Positions 36,501 through 45,203 of a stretch of DNA of 64,000 bases are shown here, piece after piece. The position numbers and the translations under genes are program-made. The DNA is taken from contig SOER01000001.1 of the NCBI GenBank assembly GCA_021646405.1, positions 230,445 through 294,444 on the forward strand, read 5' to 3'. Origin of the DNA: Candidatus Loosdrechtia aerotolerans. GTDB lineage: Bacteria > Planctomycetota > Brocadiia > Brocadiales > Brocadiaceae. Positions within the stretch are counted from its first letter, which is position 1. Each line of letters starts with the position of its first letter. A model generated the notes under the pieces. It was not told the DNA's origin, did not search any database, and saw nothing but the letters and a program-made list of their open reading frames with translations.

Positions 36501-37169
36501 TTTTAATTGTTCCCGATACCCCTGATACTTTCTCGCCTTGGATGCCTGGAGTTTTACAGACCGAAGTTGCTTCCGTAATTCTTCAACAATATCGCCAACT
36601 CGCAAAAGATTCTGTTCGACATGCTCAAGTTTACTGAGAGCTGCTTTCTTACGTACTTTAAACTTACTAATACCTGCAGCATCCTCAAATAGTACCCTTC
36701 GCTCATATGAATCTGCCCGTAATAAGGCATCAACATTACCCTGCTCGATTACAGAATAGGCATCAGCTCCAAAACCTGTATCAATAAAAAGCTCCCGAAT
36801 ATCTTTTAACCGGCTCGCCTGTTTATTAATAAGATACTCCGATTCACCGGACGTATATAAACGGCGGGTAATACAAACCTCGCTATATTCAAGCGGCAAT
36901 ATCCCTTTATTATTTTGTATAATGAGAGATACCTCCGCATATCCAAGGGATGGTCGCTTATCGGTTCCATTGAAAATCACATCCGACATTTCATTACCTC
37001 TCAGTGATTTCACACTCTGTTCCCCAAGCACCCACTTGATAGCATCAATAACATTACTCTTCCCACATCCATTCGGTCCAACGATAACGGTTATTCCATC
37101 TTCAAACGTAATTTCCGTCTTTTCGGCAAAAGATTTAAAACCGAATAGTTCAAGTTTTTTTAATCTCAT
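33546..37169 (-). CDS. smc: chromosome segregation protein SMC
   Basis: Full-length 1207-residue SMC ATPase that organises the chromosome. The N-terminal Walker A is GPNGCGKSNVIDAIKWVLGEQS. Long coiled coils flank a hinge near residues 515-670 (IRGMVGDLL, ETALGERVQGIITDT). The C-terminal head has TLLSGGEKVMTTVALIFAV and CILDEVDAALDESN. The signature KVMTT differs from the common KALTA but keeps the essential SGGE. It follows a strong terminator, so it is probably transcribed from its own promoter rather than with the nrd genes. ScpA and ScpB are not in the window. Confidence 0.95.
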   Translation of the reverse strand: MRLKKLELFGFKSFAEKTEITFEDGITVIVGPNGCGKSNVIDAIKWVLGEQSVKSLRGNEMSDVIFNGTDKRPSLGYAEVSLIIQNNKGILPLEYSEVCITRRLYTSGESEYLINKQASRLKDIRELFIDTGFGADAYSVIEQGNVDALLRADSYERRVLFEDAAGISKFKVRKKAALSKLEHVEQNLLRVGDIVEELRKQLRSVKLQASKARKYQGYREQLKRLKVGLSLKNYRDLKDKKIAVSEQVKGIEEHNHKITINTDELKEEIHELENVREQLEQELVQMQTEKVTLESQISKNQDKIKYDHERIAELKTQREKYNEQYEGLKKKVHEINNGITEIKGLLSTVEQEILKCADAQKIKETALKQISLECDLLYQGMDEKKSEVIALLQKGSGLQNEIGSLTTEKDTLKNRKIRLLKRQEEITSFIDSLMSQYQEGVKEKNALTEECIDLEQKLSFSKDRIHELTIMIQSLDEQIDQQKQLKSSKTSRHEVLMDYEMRAEGVEAGAKAILEESKKDHAAVKGIRGMVGDLLKVDLMYALAIETALGERVQGIITDTTDDAVHAITFLQENQKGHAIFFPLDRVSDRPPVPENLLQKPGVIGIASRLVNGIEEVCKVVKGFFNNTVVTKDLDAALALNGCTNDVRCVTLDGRLLEPEGVLSGGRKQGQVGIISRKSELKKIEEECIQIQQTLDKLGEDKWNYGDERAGLEEEISQLTKRLNQVNILKVSKDNELAQNEQKRDELTVEKKINENEIGEIDVEVGSACERESALQNELKLLNQQHEQLEQQVEEASVLVKEKEYLKKSIQDEITALKVGLAQRQEKNDGLSKTLDKLCAELQEAQELIQYITNENQNCLQKRAEAEEEIRCLELQLTEIRNKKGVIEESIISLQSRQEEYNFKIEELKIYLEERQAEQKGIEQQLQELRLKENEHHIRIMNLEERIRDEYHMELSDLDTTTGEISLELSTAQTNSPDAVDSQVNFWETVSREIEELQGKIERLGNVNLDAIKECDELEIRETFLVNQKEDLEKSHNALQDLIQKINQTSRELFEKTFYEIRQNFQSMFRKLFGGGKADILLEENVDILEAGIEIVAQPPNKELRSITLLSGGEKVMTTVALIFAVFQSRPSPFCILDEVDAALDESNINRFSHVVRDFTRDTQFLIITHNKVTMSIADVMYGITMQEPGISKKVAVKFEEIERRVA

Positions 37170-37213
37170 AATTGCACAGATAAAATCAAAAACACCTTAT
37201 GAAAAAATAAATT

Positions 37214-37247
37214 AAAAAGGGCGTTCCGATAGAGATCGAAACGCCCC
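37214..37247 (-). terminator. rho-independent terminator of the nrd operon
   Basis: On the minus strand GGGCGTTTCGAT, a four-base loop CTCT and ATCGGAACGCCC form a 12-bp stem with one mismatch, followed at once by TTTTT. This is the clearest intrinsic terminator in the window. It separates the tiny basic gene from smc. Confidence 0.85.
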
Positions 37248-37360
37248 CATTTCATTATACAAGCACTTGGTCCATGAACAAAACATGAAGAATACAATAA
37301 TCCTATTGAACCACCGATTTTCTGTATGTTTACGAAACTTTCTAATATTCTTTAAATGCA

Positions 37361-37447
37361 TTAGCACTTCTTTGATGATTTCTTCGCTGTCCCCTTCTTG
37401 CTTGTTTCCTTTGCTGATTTTTTAGGTCCATTCTTTTTCACTGCCAT
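37361..37447 (-). CDS. 28-residue Lys-rich basic peptide
   Basis: This frame is short but has strong support. GAGGAGGTGATT, almost the full complement of the 16S rRNA end, stands at the right distance before the ATG. The product has 11 lysines in 28 residues, arranged as repeated KK pairs with Ala, Ser, Thr and Gly (KKSAKETSKKGTAKKSSKK) and a terminal Cys. That composition resembles histone H1-like tails and would bind nucleic acid. It lies 54 bases after nrdG in the same direction, and an intrinsic terminator follows about 110 bases later. The function is unknown; binding DNA or RNA is inferred from charge alone. Confidence 0.6.
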   Translation of the reverse strand: MAVKKNGPKKSAKETSKKGTAKKSSKKC

Positions 37448-37501
37448 AAATAATCACCTCCTCTCTATGACTTTCTCTTAGGACCAAACAGTATAATGAA
37501 A

Positions 37502-38260
37502 TTACCAACTCCGATGCAGAACGTTTCCCTCCTCACCACGCACACAACAATAATTAACGTACCTGCTGGCATTTTTTGCAAATTCCCTTAATGTTTCTAC
37601 AGGGTATGGCATAACTCCTAACATCTTTGTATCTAAACAGTGATTTGGTTTGAATGATTGCAGTATGTATCGCCCTGCACCTTGAATAATCTTAGCGATA
37701 TTTTCAATATCATTACCATCTAATTGTGATGGACATACGGTGGTGCGAAATTCATATTCAATGTCACTTCCCATAATAATACGGATACTCTCTTTAACAT
37801 CTTCAATGTTGCAAGGTACACCAGAAACTTGCTCGTACCTCTCCTTATACAGGGGAGCTTTAATATCCATAGCCACACAATCTAAAAGATTCCTATTGAT
37901 TAAGTCTCTTAATACATAAGGATTTGTACCATTGGTATCCAGGCGAACCGCAACCCCTGTTTCTTTCAATACCTGAATGAACACATCAAGACGTCTATGC
38001 GATGTTGGCTCACCACCGGAGACGACAACACCGTCTACCCATCCTCGATTATGCCGTATCTTATCTATCACAACATTGAAAGGAATAGATTCCAGCTCAT
38101 CTGGTGTCTGAATTAAATGAGGAGCATGACAATAGTGACAGCGAAGGTTACAGGTTGGCAAGAAGATTATAGAAACAATCTTGCCCTCCCATTCAATGAG
38201 ACTATTTTCTATAAATCCTTTGATTGGTACAATCGCTTCTGCATTATCCTGTAAGTACAT
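37502..38260 (-). CDS. nrdG: anaerobic ribonucleotide reductase activating protein (radical SAM)
   Basis: Makes the glycyl radical on NrdD using S-adenosylmethionine. CNLRCHYC (C37, C41, C44) is the CxxxCxxC cluster motif and VVVSGGEPTSH the GGE motif. At 252 residues it belongs to the longer PflA-like group (NrdG2 type) rather than the 155-residue E. coli form. It lies 47 bases after nrdD in the same direction. Confidence 0.9.
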   Translation of the reverse strand: MYLQDNAEAIVPIKGFIENSLIEWEGKIVSIIFLPTCNLRCHYCHAPHLIQTPDELESIPFNVVIDKIRHNRGWVDGVVVSGGEPTSHRRLDVFIQVLKETGVAVRLDTNGTNPYVLRDLINRNLLDCVAMDIKAPLYKERYEQVSGVPCNIEDVKESIRIIMGSDIEYEFRTTVCPSQLDGNDIENIAKIIQGAGRYILQSFKPNHCLDTKMLGVMPYPVETLREFAKNASRYVNYCCVRGEEGNVLHRSW

Positions 38261-38307
38261 GCCTATTGTAATACCCCTTCACAATAATTCCCAACAGTTA
38301 TCAAAAA

Positions 38308-40749
38308 TCAGCACTTCACTCCGCATGGATCCGCGGATACTTCTTCTCTTTTCGGCAAAACATCATTTACCGTATAATTCCCCTTGTGTCTGTCTGCCAG
38401 TTCACCGATCTTGGATTTGTTCCAGTTGTTAATACGGCTAAAGTATCCCACAATCCTTGAAACACCGTACACATTTCTGGAACCGCAGTATCTGCAAACA
38501 TCGGACAACATTTGAGTAACCTTCTTACAATCATTACAAATAGTAAACTCAGGAGAAATTGTAATCTGAGCAGCCTGAGTATTCTTAAAGGTCTTTTTAA
38601 CAAGATTCATAATACTCGATGCAGGTGGCCTTTCCTCACCAACAAATGCATGAATAATAGCACCAGACTCAATCATTGTATGGAACTTACTCTGGAGGAA
38701 TATACGGGTTATCATATCTATAGGGGCATCCGGACGTAAATGCACGCTGTTGGTGTAGTAGAATTCATCCCTTTCAACATTCCCTTTTACCACATCTGCC
38801 GCCTCAAAATAATTTCTTATGTCAACCTTAGCTAATCTTCTGCTTGCACTTTCAGCAGGAGATTCCTCTAAAGAAAATTTTAGGTTGTGTTTTTGACCTG
38901 CCTCCTTAACACGGGTATACATGTGAGAGACAATACGCAATCCTTGCCGAATCATATCGTCACCTTCATGGAGTTCTTTTCCCGTCATAAACTGCAAGCA
39001 CTCATTTAATCCTATAATGCCCACAATATATGTTGCCGTTTCCAGGTCAACATACGGACGATTATCCTTAGCCGTCCGCCCGATCTCCCAGAGAGGCATT
39101 TCCGGGCTAACCATTAATTTTCTTGCAAACTTCTTTTTCTGAAGATGTGCATTTACCGCAACTTCAATAGCTTTATCAATCTCCCGATATAATGCGTCCC
39201 AATTGCCTTTCCCTGCTCTGTAAGAAGCTTGAGGAAGGTTAATGGTAACATTCTGGAACCCGCAAAAACGCATACTCTCAGGATGCTTAATCATGTAATT
39301 ATCATCAATGGTAGTGCGCAAACGACAGCAAGCAGAAAGTGTAATTTCATCTCTGTCAAAAATGAAATATGGAACGCCATTCTCGCTGGCAATTTGACAT
39401 GCATATTCTAAAATCTCATATTGTTTAGGATCAGTAAAGGTTTCCTCGTTGATATGAAAATCACATTTTGGAAAGGCAAAAGGATGTTTATAACAATCGC
39501 CTTCACGCCATACGTCAAGCATCGCCAGGGTAAATCGCCTGGCCGTCTCTTCGTAATCACCGTATGTCTTTCCCGTGAATTTACCTCCGGGTCCAACAGC
39601 AGGAATGTTGCGTAAGTATCTTGGAATACCGGTATGAATATTGAAATCCAGGAATAGGGTCTGGCCACCGCGTGAAAAAGCACTTTGGGAACAACTAAAG
39701 ATGAGATGCTGTGCCTCTTGTTTCATTTCTTTATAGCTCATCCCTTCCAGGTATGGGGCATACATAATATTGACATATGCTACCCCAAGGGCACCGGCAT
39801 AGTAAGCCTGCATAGACGCAAGGAACGTATTTAAGTGCCCCGTCAGGGTGCGTGCGTGTTTTGCAGGTGCAGATTCTGTATCCAGATTTTGAAGCGATAA
39901 TCCGTATTTTTTTAAATACTCCAAAGAGTGAGAGGAGCAGTATACCCTCGTCGGATACCCTAAATCATGGATATGCACCATTCCGCTTAAGTGCGCATCA
40001 GCAACATCCTTTGAAAATACCTCCTGAAGGGCAAACTGCTTGAGTGTGTTTTCAGCAATTGCAAGATTAATCGCCTCTGGATTATTGGTAGCAATGTTGC
40101 TATTTTCTTTGTTTTTCGACATGATTAATTCTTCAAGATCGTACTTGGGCATACCAATCGTAAGCTGTTTTTCAAGTTTCTTATCATATCCTCTTTCAAA
40201 GAGTTCATTATCTACGAGCTCACGTATTAAGGATGTTGAAATACGGATGAGTCCTGAGGCAAAAATCCTCTGTTCTACGGCACTTGCAACTTCAGCCGCT
40301 GCCTCTTCTGACATATCAGCCTCTTTTTTCAACGCCTCTGCAATTTTCCCTTTATCCCAAGGATAGGTTTCATCCTTCGTTTCAGTGTTTACCATGAGGG
40401 AAACGTCCGTTGTATCTGCTTGTTTTATAGTCTGTTTTCGCACCCGAAGGGATTCACGAATCCTTGCTCTTTTATCACGGTAGAGGATATAGGCTTTAGC
40501 CGTCTTGGCATGTCCGGTTTCAATGAGTACCTTTTCTACAATATCTTGTATATCTTCAATACTCGGTGTTTGCCCGCCATATTTCTTTTCCAGAAACATA
40601 GTAACAACAACTGCAAGTTCATCTGCCAAGGCACGATCTTCGCCACCAACTGCTACTGCGGCCTTAAAGATGGCATCTGCGATCTTTTTCTCATGAAAAA
40701 GTACCAGCCTTCCGTCACGCTTTACCACACGCTCTACTGTTCTGTTCAC
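38308..40749 (-). CDS. nrdD: anaerobic ribonucleoside-triphosphate reductase
   Basis: Oxygen-sensitive class III reductase that makes dNTPs. The 813-residue chain starts with an ATP-cone (VKRDGRLVLFHEKKIADAI) for allosteric control. A second ATP-cone-like segment lies at about 110-200 (DETYPWDKGKIAEALKKEADM). The barrel follows, and the end carries a zinc site (CNDC, CRYC) and the glycyl-radical loop RIVGYFSR. It fits an anaerobe. It sits between nrdR and nrdG, so the operon carries regulator, enzyme and activase together. Confidence 0.94.
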   Translation of the reverse strand: MNRTVERVVKRDGRLVLFHEKKIADAIFKAAVAVGGEDRALADELAVVVTMFLEKKYGGQTPSIEDIQDIVEKVLIETGHAKTAKAYILYRDKRARIRESLRVRKQTIKQADTTDVSLMVNTETKDETYPWDKGKIAEALKKEADMSEEAAAEVASAVEQRIFASGLIRISTSLIRELVDNELFERGYDKKLEKQLTIGMPKYDLEELIMSKNKENSNIATNNPEAINLAIAENTLKQFALQEVFSKDVADAHLSGMVHIHDLGYPTRVYCSSHSLEYLKKYGLSLQNLDTESAPAKHARTLTGHLNTFLASMQAYYAGALGVAYVNIMYAPYLEGMSYKEMKQEAQHLIFSCSQSAFSRGGQTLFLDFNIHTGIPRYLRNIPAVGPGGKFTGKTYGDYEETARRFTLAMLDVWREGDCYKHPFAFPKCDFHINEETFTDPKQYEILEYACQIASENGVPYFIFDRDEITLSACCRLRTTIDDNYMIKHPESMRFCGFQNVTINLPQASYRAGKGNWDALYREIDKAIEVAVNAHLQKKKFARKLMVSPEMPLWEIGRTAKDNRPYVDLETATYIVGIIGLNECLQFMTGKELHEGDDMIRQGLRIVSHMYTRVKEAGQKHNLKFSLEESPAESASRRLAKVDIRNYFEAADVVKGNVERDEFYYTNSVHLRPDAPIDMITRIFLQSKFHTMIESGAIIHAFVGEERPPASSIMNLVKKTFKNTQAAQITISPEFTICNDCKKVTQMLSDVCRYCGSRNVYGVSRIVGYFSRINNWNKSKIGELADRHKGNYTVNDVLPKREEVSADPCGVKC

Positions 40750-40763
40750 ATCATTCCCTCCGC

Positions 40764-41279
40764 CTAATGTTTAATAGATGCACTTCGTATATTCTCGTTA
40801 TCTTCCTCTTCTTTTTTCTTTTTGCCGCTGTTATTTATGAATGGTTTCAACTCGTCAATAAACTCTGAAATATCCTTAAATTCCCGATATACCGATGCAA
40901 ATCTTACATAAGCTACCATATCCAGGGCCTTCAATTTTTGCATGATCTGCGATCCAATAAAACTCGAATCTACTTCCCGGTCAAATTTATTATAGACCTC
41001 CCGTTCAATCTCGTTTACTATATCCTCCAGGGTATCCGTTGATATCAATCTTTTTTCACACGCCTTCATGAGACCGGTAAGTATCTTATTACGATCAAAC
41101 ATTTCCCGCCTTCCGTCTTTTTTAACTACCCGTAACGGATTTTCTTCAATCCGCTCATATGTTGTATACCTGCGGCCGCACCCAAGGCATTCCCGCCTGC
41201 GCTTAATACTTAAACCATCTACCGATGTCCGGGAGTTGATAACCTTATCATTATCTACTTTACAAAATAAACACTGCAT
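40764..41279 (-). CDS. nrdR: transcriptional repressor NrdR
   Basis: Zinc-ribbon/ATP-cone regulator of ribonucleotide reductase genes. MQCLFCKVDNDKVINSRTS and CLGCGRRYTTYERIEE are the zinc ribbon, followed by the ATP-cone VVKKDGRREMFDRNKI. At 171 residues it is a little longer than the usual 150 because of a charged tail. It is the first gene of the nrd operon, 14 bases before nrdD, so it probably controls its own operon. Confidence 0.94.
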   Translation of the reverse strand: MQCLFCKVDNDKVINSRTSVDGLSIKRRRECLGCGRRYTTYERIEENPLRVVKKDGRREMFDRNKILTGLMKACEKRLISTDTLEDIVNEIEREVYNKFDREVDSSFIGSQIMQKLKALDMVAYVRFASVYREFKDISEFIDELKPFINNSGKKKKEEEDNENIRSASIKH

Positions 41280-41373
41280 AAAATTATTCCAAAAACCTAC
41301 TTAATAAAGCAATTTATTAAGCATTTTTAAGATTTCACGACATTTCAAAAACACATATATGTAATGATTTGAT

Positions 41374-41403
41374 TATATACCATACAAGATATAGAACTGT
41401 CAA
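41374..41403 (-). promoter_or_regulatory. sigma70-type promoter of the nrd operon
   Basis: On the minus strand TTGACA (41398-41403) and TATATA (41374-41379) are separated by 18 bases, upstream of nrdR. An AT-rich near-palindrome, ACACATATATGT (41351-41362), lies about where transcription would start; it resembles an NrdR box only loosely. Confidence 0.6.
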
Positions 41404-41452
41404 GTAGAATTTAAAAATACTTTTATTTCCGGATATTGGTATAAACCTGTTT

Positions 41453-42850
41453 TTATGAATTGCTGGTGTGAGATTTGCGCAGTCTAGCCATATATCCCCC
41501 ATCCCCGGTTTCTCTGCTCGGCAGATAATATTCCTCTGCATCCAGGCAAAAATAAGGTTCACTATTGAGAAATTTTTTTATTACATCCTGATTTTCTTCT
41601 GGCTCAATACTGCAAGTACTGTACACCAGGCTACCATCCGCCTCTAATAAGGCGGCACCAGTTTTCAGGATCGAGTATTGCAAAGAGGCTAGTTTGTGAA
41701 TATCCTCTTTTCCCAAACGCCATCGAGCCTCTATCCGGCGTGAGAAAACTCCGGTGTTCGAACAAGGTGCATCTATAAGTACCCGGTCAAACGGCCCCTT
41801 AAAGGGAGCTTTATTTTCAGATGCATCACCACAAACAACATAAATAGTACGATATCCCATTCTCTGGCAGTTTTCTTTTAGCAACTGTAACCGCTTATGA
41901 GATCTATCCAGCGCATATACTTTACCCGTGTTCCCCAAAATTTCTGCAATATGAGTCGCCTTACCTCCCGGTGCTGCACACATATCGAGTACAACATTGA
42001 ACTCTTCTGGTTTGAGAAAATGAGCAATCCTCATAGCTGATATATCTTGTACATAAAATAATCCTTCTGCAAATCCTGGTATTTCAGGAATAGCAATAGT
42101 ATCAACCAATACTGCATCGTTCATAGTCTGCGATTGAATACCATTCTTTCTCAACAGTACCATGAACTCTTGTAAGGATATCTTCCTCTGGTTAATGCGA
42201 AGGAACACCCTGGAAGGAAGATTGTTAATCCTGCAGATCTCAATCGTTTTTTCTTTTCCGTATCTATTCATCCAGCGATGTATCAGCCATTCAGGATGGT
42301 TATAATTAATTGCTATATAAGAGGAGGGTTGTCCGATAGGATCTGGTAAGATAGGATACTGAAACACACACCATGAGTTTTTTCTTCTGTAAAAAGCCTT
42401 CCGCAGGTCAGAAACTTCTTGTCCCTGAGCAGACTTGTTTCGGATACTTCTTTCGGCGGATCTAAGGATTGCGTTGGTAAATTTGACAGCGTCTGCCCGG
42501 CGAACTAATTTTTTTACCAATTCTACGGATGTGTCTACTGCCGCGGAAGCAGGTATTCTATCAAGATACATGATCTGGTACAGACCCAAACGCAGGGCAT
42601 ACCGCACCCACGGCTCTATCTTATTGAATGAAACCTTTGAGAAAAAAGCAATAACGGTATCGAGAGATAAACGGCAGAGAATAACACCACTGGTAAGTTC
42701 TTTAAGAAGACGCTTATCCGGTTTAGATAAATCTTTTTGCAGACACCTTTCCGAAATACGTTCCTGTGCAAAGACCTCTTTTTCGTCAACATCCCTTAGA
42801 ATGCGAATACATTCATAACGAATATCTGTCCTATTCGAGGAATTTTTCAA
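41453..42850 (-). CDS. rsmB: 16S rRNA m5C967 methyltransferase RsmB
   Basis: A 465-residue protein with an N-terminal NusB-like RNA-binding domain (AVDTSVELVKKLVRRADAVKFTNAILR) and a C-terminal SAM-dependent cytosine-5 methyltransferase. The latter shows VLDMCAAPGGKATHIAE, the DAPCSNTGVFSRR motif with one catalytic cysteine, and YSTCSIEPEENQ with the other. Its start overlaps the end of the DUF116 gene by 20 bases. It belongs to the cluster fmt, DUF116, rsmB, a common arrangement with def. Confidence 0.93.
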   Translation of the reverse strand: MKNSSNRTDIRYECIRILRDVDEKEVFAQERISERCLQKDLSKPDKRLLKELTSGVILCRLSLDTVIAFFSKVSFNKIEPWVRYALRLGLYQIMYLDRIPASAAVDTSVELVKKLVRRADAVKFTNAILRSAERSIRNKSAQGQEVSDLRKAFYRRKNSWCVFQYPILPDPIGQPSSYIAINYNHPEWLIHRWMNRYGKEKTIEICRINNLPSRVFLRINQRKISLQEFMVLLRKNGIQSQTMNDAVLVDTIAIPEIPGFAEGLFYVQDISAMRIAHFLKPEEFNVVLDMCAAPGGKATHIAEILGNTGKVYALDRSHKRLQLLKENCQRMGYRTIYVVCGDASENKAPFKGPFDRVLIDAPCSNTGVFSRRIEARWRLGKEDIHKLASLQYSILKTGAALLEADGSLVYSTCSIEPEENQDVIKKFLNSEPYFCLDAEEYYLPSRETGDGGYMARLRKSHTSNS

Positions 42851-43274
42851 TTGCTTCTCTTACCTCATCCAGATACACATCGGTATCTTTGCAATATCCA
42901 TGAGGTCTGATATTTGGTACGGCAAATATAGCTTTAGACATGGCTGCTGTTAAACCTATTCTTAATTCTTTCTCGCAGGCGATGGCTACTATCCCATGGA
43001 TATCTTCAGCCATTACCCTTTGAAGAGCAACACGCCCTCCTGTTGCGAGAGAAATATTCACTCCGTATTTTTCAGAAAACTCGAGTAAGTCTTTAATCTT
43101 GCATTTTCCGCAGCGCTTACATTCGTTCAAGTCATTCTTAACGTTCTGCTTGCATTGTGTATTTTGAATACAGTGTGGAAACAAAAGTAACAAATTTTTT
43201 GGTGAACACTTCTTTTTACGAAACTTCATCATGAGGTTATTGATAGAAACAACTCGTTTATCAATAAATTCCAT
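42831..43274 (-). CDS. DUF116 family protein
   Basis: A 147-residue cysteine-rich protein: LLLFPHCIQNTQCKQNV, CKRCGKCKIKDL, and VAIACEKEL later. The pattern fits DUF116, whose cysteines probably hold a metal or iron-sulfur centre. DUF116 genes commonly lie between fmt and rsmB, as here. Function unknown. Confidence 0.82.
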   Translation of the reverse strand: MEFIDKRVVSINNLMMKFRKKKCSPKNLLLLFPHCIQNTQCKQNVKNDLNECKRCGKCKIKDLLEFSEKYGVNISLATGGRVALQRVMAEDIHGIVAIACEKELRIGLTAAMSKAIFAVPNIRPHGYCKDTDVYLDEVREAIEKFLE

Positions 43275-43352
43275 AGTATCTGCCCTTGAATAAGTAATAG
43301 AAGTTCAATGAATAAGAAAACTCCGGAAACATATACATGCATCCGCAATAAT

Positions 43353-44312
43353 TTATGATACAAACATGTCGTGAGGCTCCATTTTATTCCCCCGTAGATA
43401 TTCCTGGACATCCATTACGCGCCCGCCTTCAGGTTTTATTTGTGTAACACAAATAAAACCATCGAAGGTAACTACGTGTATTCCGCATGGACCTACCTCT
43501 GCAACTGTACCTGGTTTAAGAGATGTTTTTATTTTCAGTCCATTATGGACTTGTGCCCTTGCAATAATAATTCTTTGCCTTTCCGGAGAACCATTTTTAA
43601 CATAATATGTATAAGCACCCGGTGACGGAGTTACCCCCCGTATCTTATTGTGAATTTTCCGTGTTTCTTGTGTCCAAACAATTAATCCATCTTCTTTTGT
43701 CAATTTAGGAGCAAAACTTACCTGCGTTTCATCCTGTTGTGCATAAGTAGCCTTTCCTGCCTCCATAAGACTAAGTGTCTCCATCAGCAACTCTGCACCC
43801 ATGGAGGCAAGTCTCTTTTCAAGTTCCCCTGCTGTTTCGTTCGGGAATACCGATGTCTCTTTCTGAGCAATTATATCTCCAGCGTCCATTTTAGGAGTCA
43901 TTACCAGAGAAGTAACACCTGTTATCGTTTCACCCTGAATAATTGCATGATTAATGGGAGCCGCTCCACGATATTTAGGAAGCAGAGAGGCATGAATATT
44001 AATACATTGATACTGAGGAATCCGGAGAATTGTACGAGATAAGAACTGCCCAAAAGCAACAACGACAATACAGTCCGGCGAGAGATCCCGAAGCTGCTTC
44101 ACAACCTCTTCATTATTGACATTAACGGGTTGCATAATCTTCAACCCCGATGTAATCGCCTCCTCCTTTACAGGCGAGGGGCTTGGCACTTTGCTCCTCC
44201 CTTTTGGCCTGTCAGGTTGTGTAATAACTGCAAGAACCCTGTGTGCTGATTTTGCCAATAAACGTAAGCTGGGAACAGCGAATCCAGGGGTTCCCATAAA
44301 CACGATATTCAT
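43353..44312 (-). CDS. fmt: methionyl-tRNA formyltransferase
   Basis: Formylates the initiator Met-tRNA using 10-formyl-tetrahydrofolate. MNIVFMGTPGFAVPSL starts the formyltransferase fold, and NIHASLLPKYRGAAPINHAI is the catalytic region with its Asn-His pair. A C-terminal tRNA-binding domain follows. I chose the ATG at 44312; a TTG five codons upstream is possible. It lies 57 bases after def in the same direction. Confidence 0.94.
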   Translation of the reverse strand: MNIVFMGTPGFAVPSLRLLAKSAHRVLAVITQPDRPKGRSKVPSPSPVKEEAITSGLKIMQPVNVNNEEVVKQLRDLSPDCIVVVAFGQFLSRTILRIPQYQCINIHASLLPKYRGAAPINHAIIQGETITGVTSLVMTPKMDAGDIIAQKETSVFPNETAGELEKRLASMGAELLMETLSLMEAGKATYAQQDETQVSFAPKLTKEDGLIVWTQETRKIHNKIRGVTPSPGAYTYYVKNGSPERQRIIIARAQVHNGLKIKTSLKPGTVAEVGPCGIHVVTFDGFICVTQIKPEGGRVMDVQEYLRGNKMEPHDMFVS

Positions 44313-44369
44313 CCTTGAATCAACCAACCTGTGCTTGTAATTTCTTTAATACCTGCGAAAAAATATCCA

Positions 44370-44888
44370 TTACACAGAAACTTTAACACTTTTGTCCCTG
44401 TAGGAACGCTCGAATTCTTTTAATTGATGAGATAGAGCCAGGCGGGTTGCAGGGCTTACCTTATCAATAAAAAGGGTACCGTTTAGATGATCCATTTCAT
44501 GCTGCCAGGCACGTGCAGCTAAATCTTCAACTTCTATCTCTATCTTTTGGCCTTTTAAATTATAAGCATGCCCCCTGATCTTTTGAGCCCGAATGACTTT
44601 ACCTGTAATACCCGGAAGACTTAAACAACCCTCTTCTTTATTCAATTCACCCTCTTCCCCTACAGTTGTTGGATTGATAAACACCTTGTCCTCGTATTTG
44701 CCTCCGGTTACATCAATAATAAAAAGCCGGACTGACCATCCCACCTGAGGAGCTGCCAAACCAATCCCGCTAGCCCGGTACATCAACGCCATCATTTCTT
44801 CTACTTTTTCGTACACCTTTTTATTAATCTCTGTCAACGGTTTCGCCTTTTGACGAAGCACGGGTTCTGGATATGTAATAATATTCAT
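44370..44888 (-). CDS. def: peptide deformylase
   Basis: Removes the formyl group from new proteins. The three metal motifs are present: GIGLAAPQVG, EGCLSLPG and HEMDHLNG. At 172 residues it is a standard type I enzyme. It precedes fmt, whose action it reverses. Confidence 0.95.
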   Translation of the reverse strand: MNIITYPEPVLRQKAKPLTEINKKVYEKVEEMMALMYRASGIGLAAPQVGWSVRLFIIDVTGGKYEDKVFINPTTVGEEGELNKEEGCLSLPGITGKVIRAQKIRGHAYNLKGQKIEIEVEDLAARAWQHEMDHLNGTLFIDKVSPATRLALSHQLKEFERSYRDKSVKVSV

Positions 44889-45203
44889 TAAATTCTTATT
44901 CTATTTAAATAGTCAAAATGAGATAAAATACTTTACACCACGTTCCACGTTTCTTTCACCATCTGATCAAAGCCTATACATTAATACTGTGGTATACACT
45001 GCCGTGAGGTTATGCCCCGGATAATCCATTAATCGAAAAGAATCATTTACTTAATTATCATACTCTCACTATAATAAAAAAGCAAAACAAATGCAAGCCC
45101 CTTTCGTTTTCCTGTTGACTTTATACCTTAAATTCTATACAGTATGGAGAAAGTCCAATTTTTCAATTATAGATTTTTATTAGGATAAAGGAGTTAACAT
45201 AAT
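44889..45203. other. divergent intergenic region between def and rpsT
   Basis: The right part holds a good promoter for rpsT. The left part must carry the def promoter, but no clear one was seen. No RNA gene or small frame was found. Confidence 0.45.
45115..45143 (+). promoter_or_regulatory. sigma70-type promoter for rpsT
   Basis: TTGACT (45115-45120) and TACAGT (45138-45143) are separated by exactly 17 bases. The rpsT ATG lies 61 bases after the -10 box, behind an aaaggag ribosome site. The spacing closely resembles that of the rpsU promoter. Confidence 0.65.

Noticed and set aside
41351..41366. Canonical NrdR box upstream of nrdR.
   Set aside because: The ACAC-ATATAT-GT arrangement lacks the two W positions and no tandem copy at the expected spacing was found.
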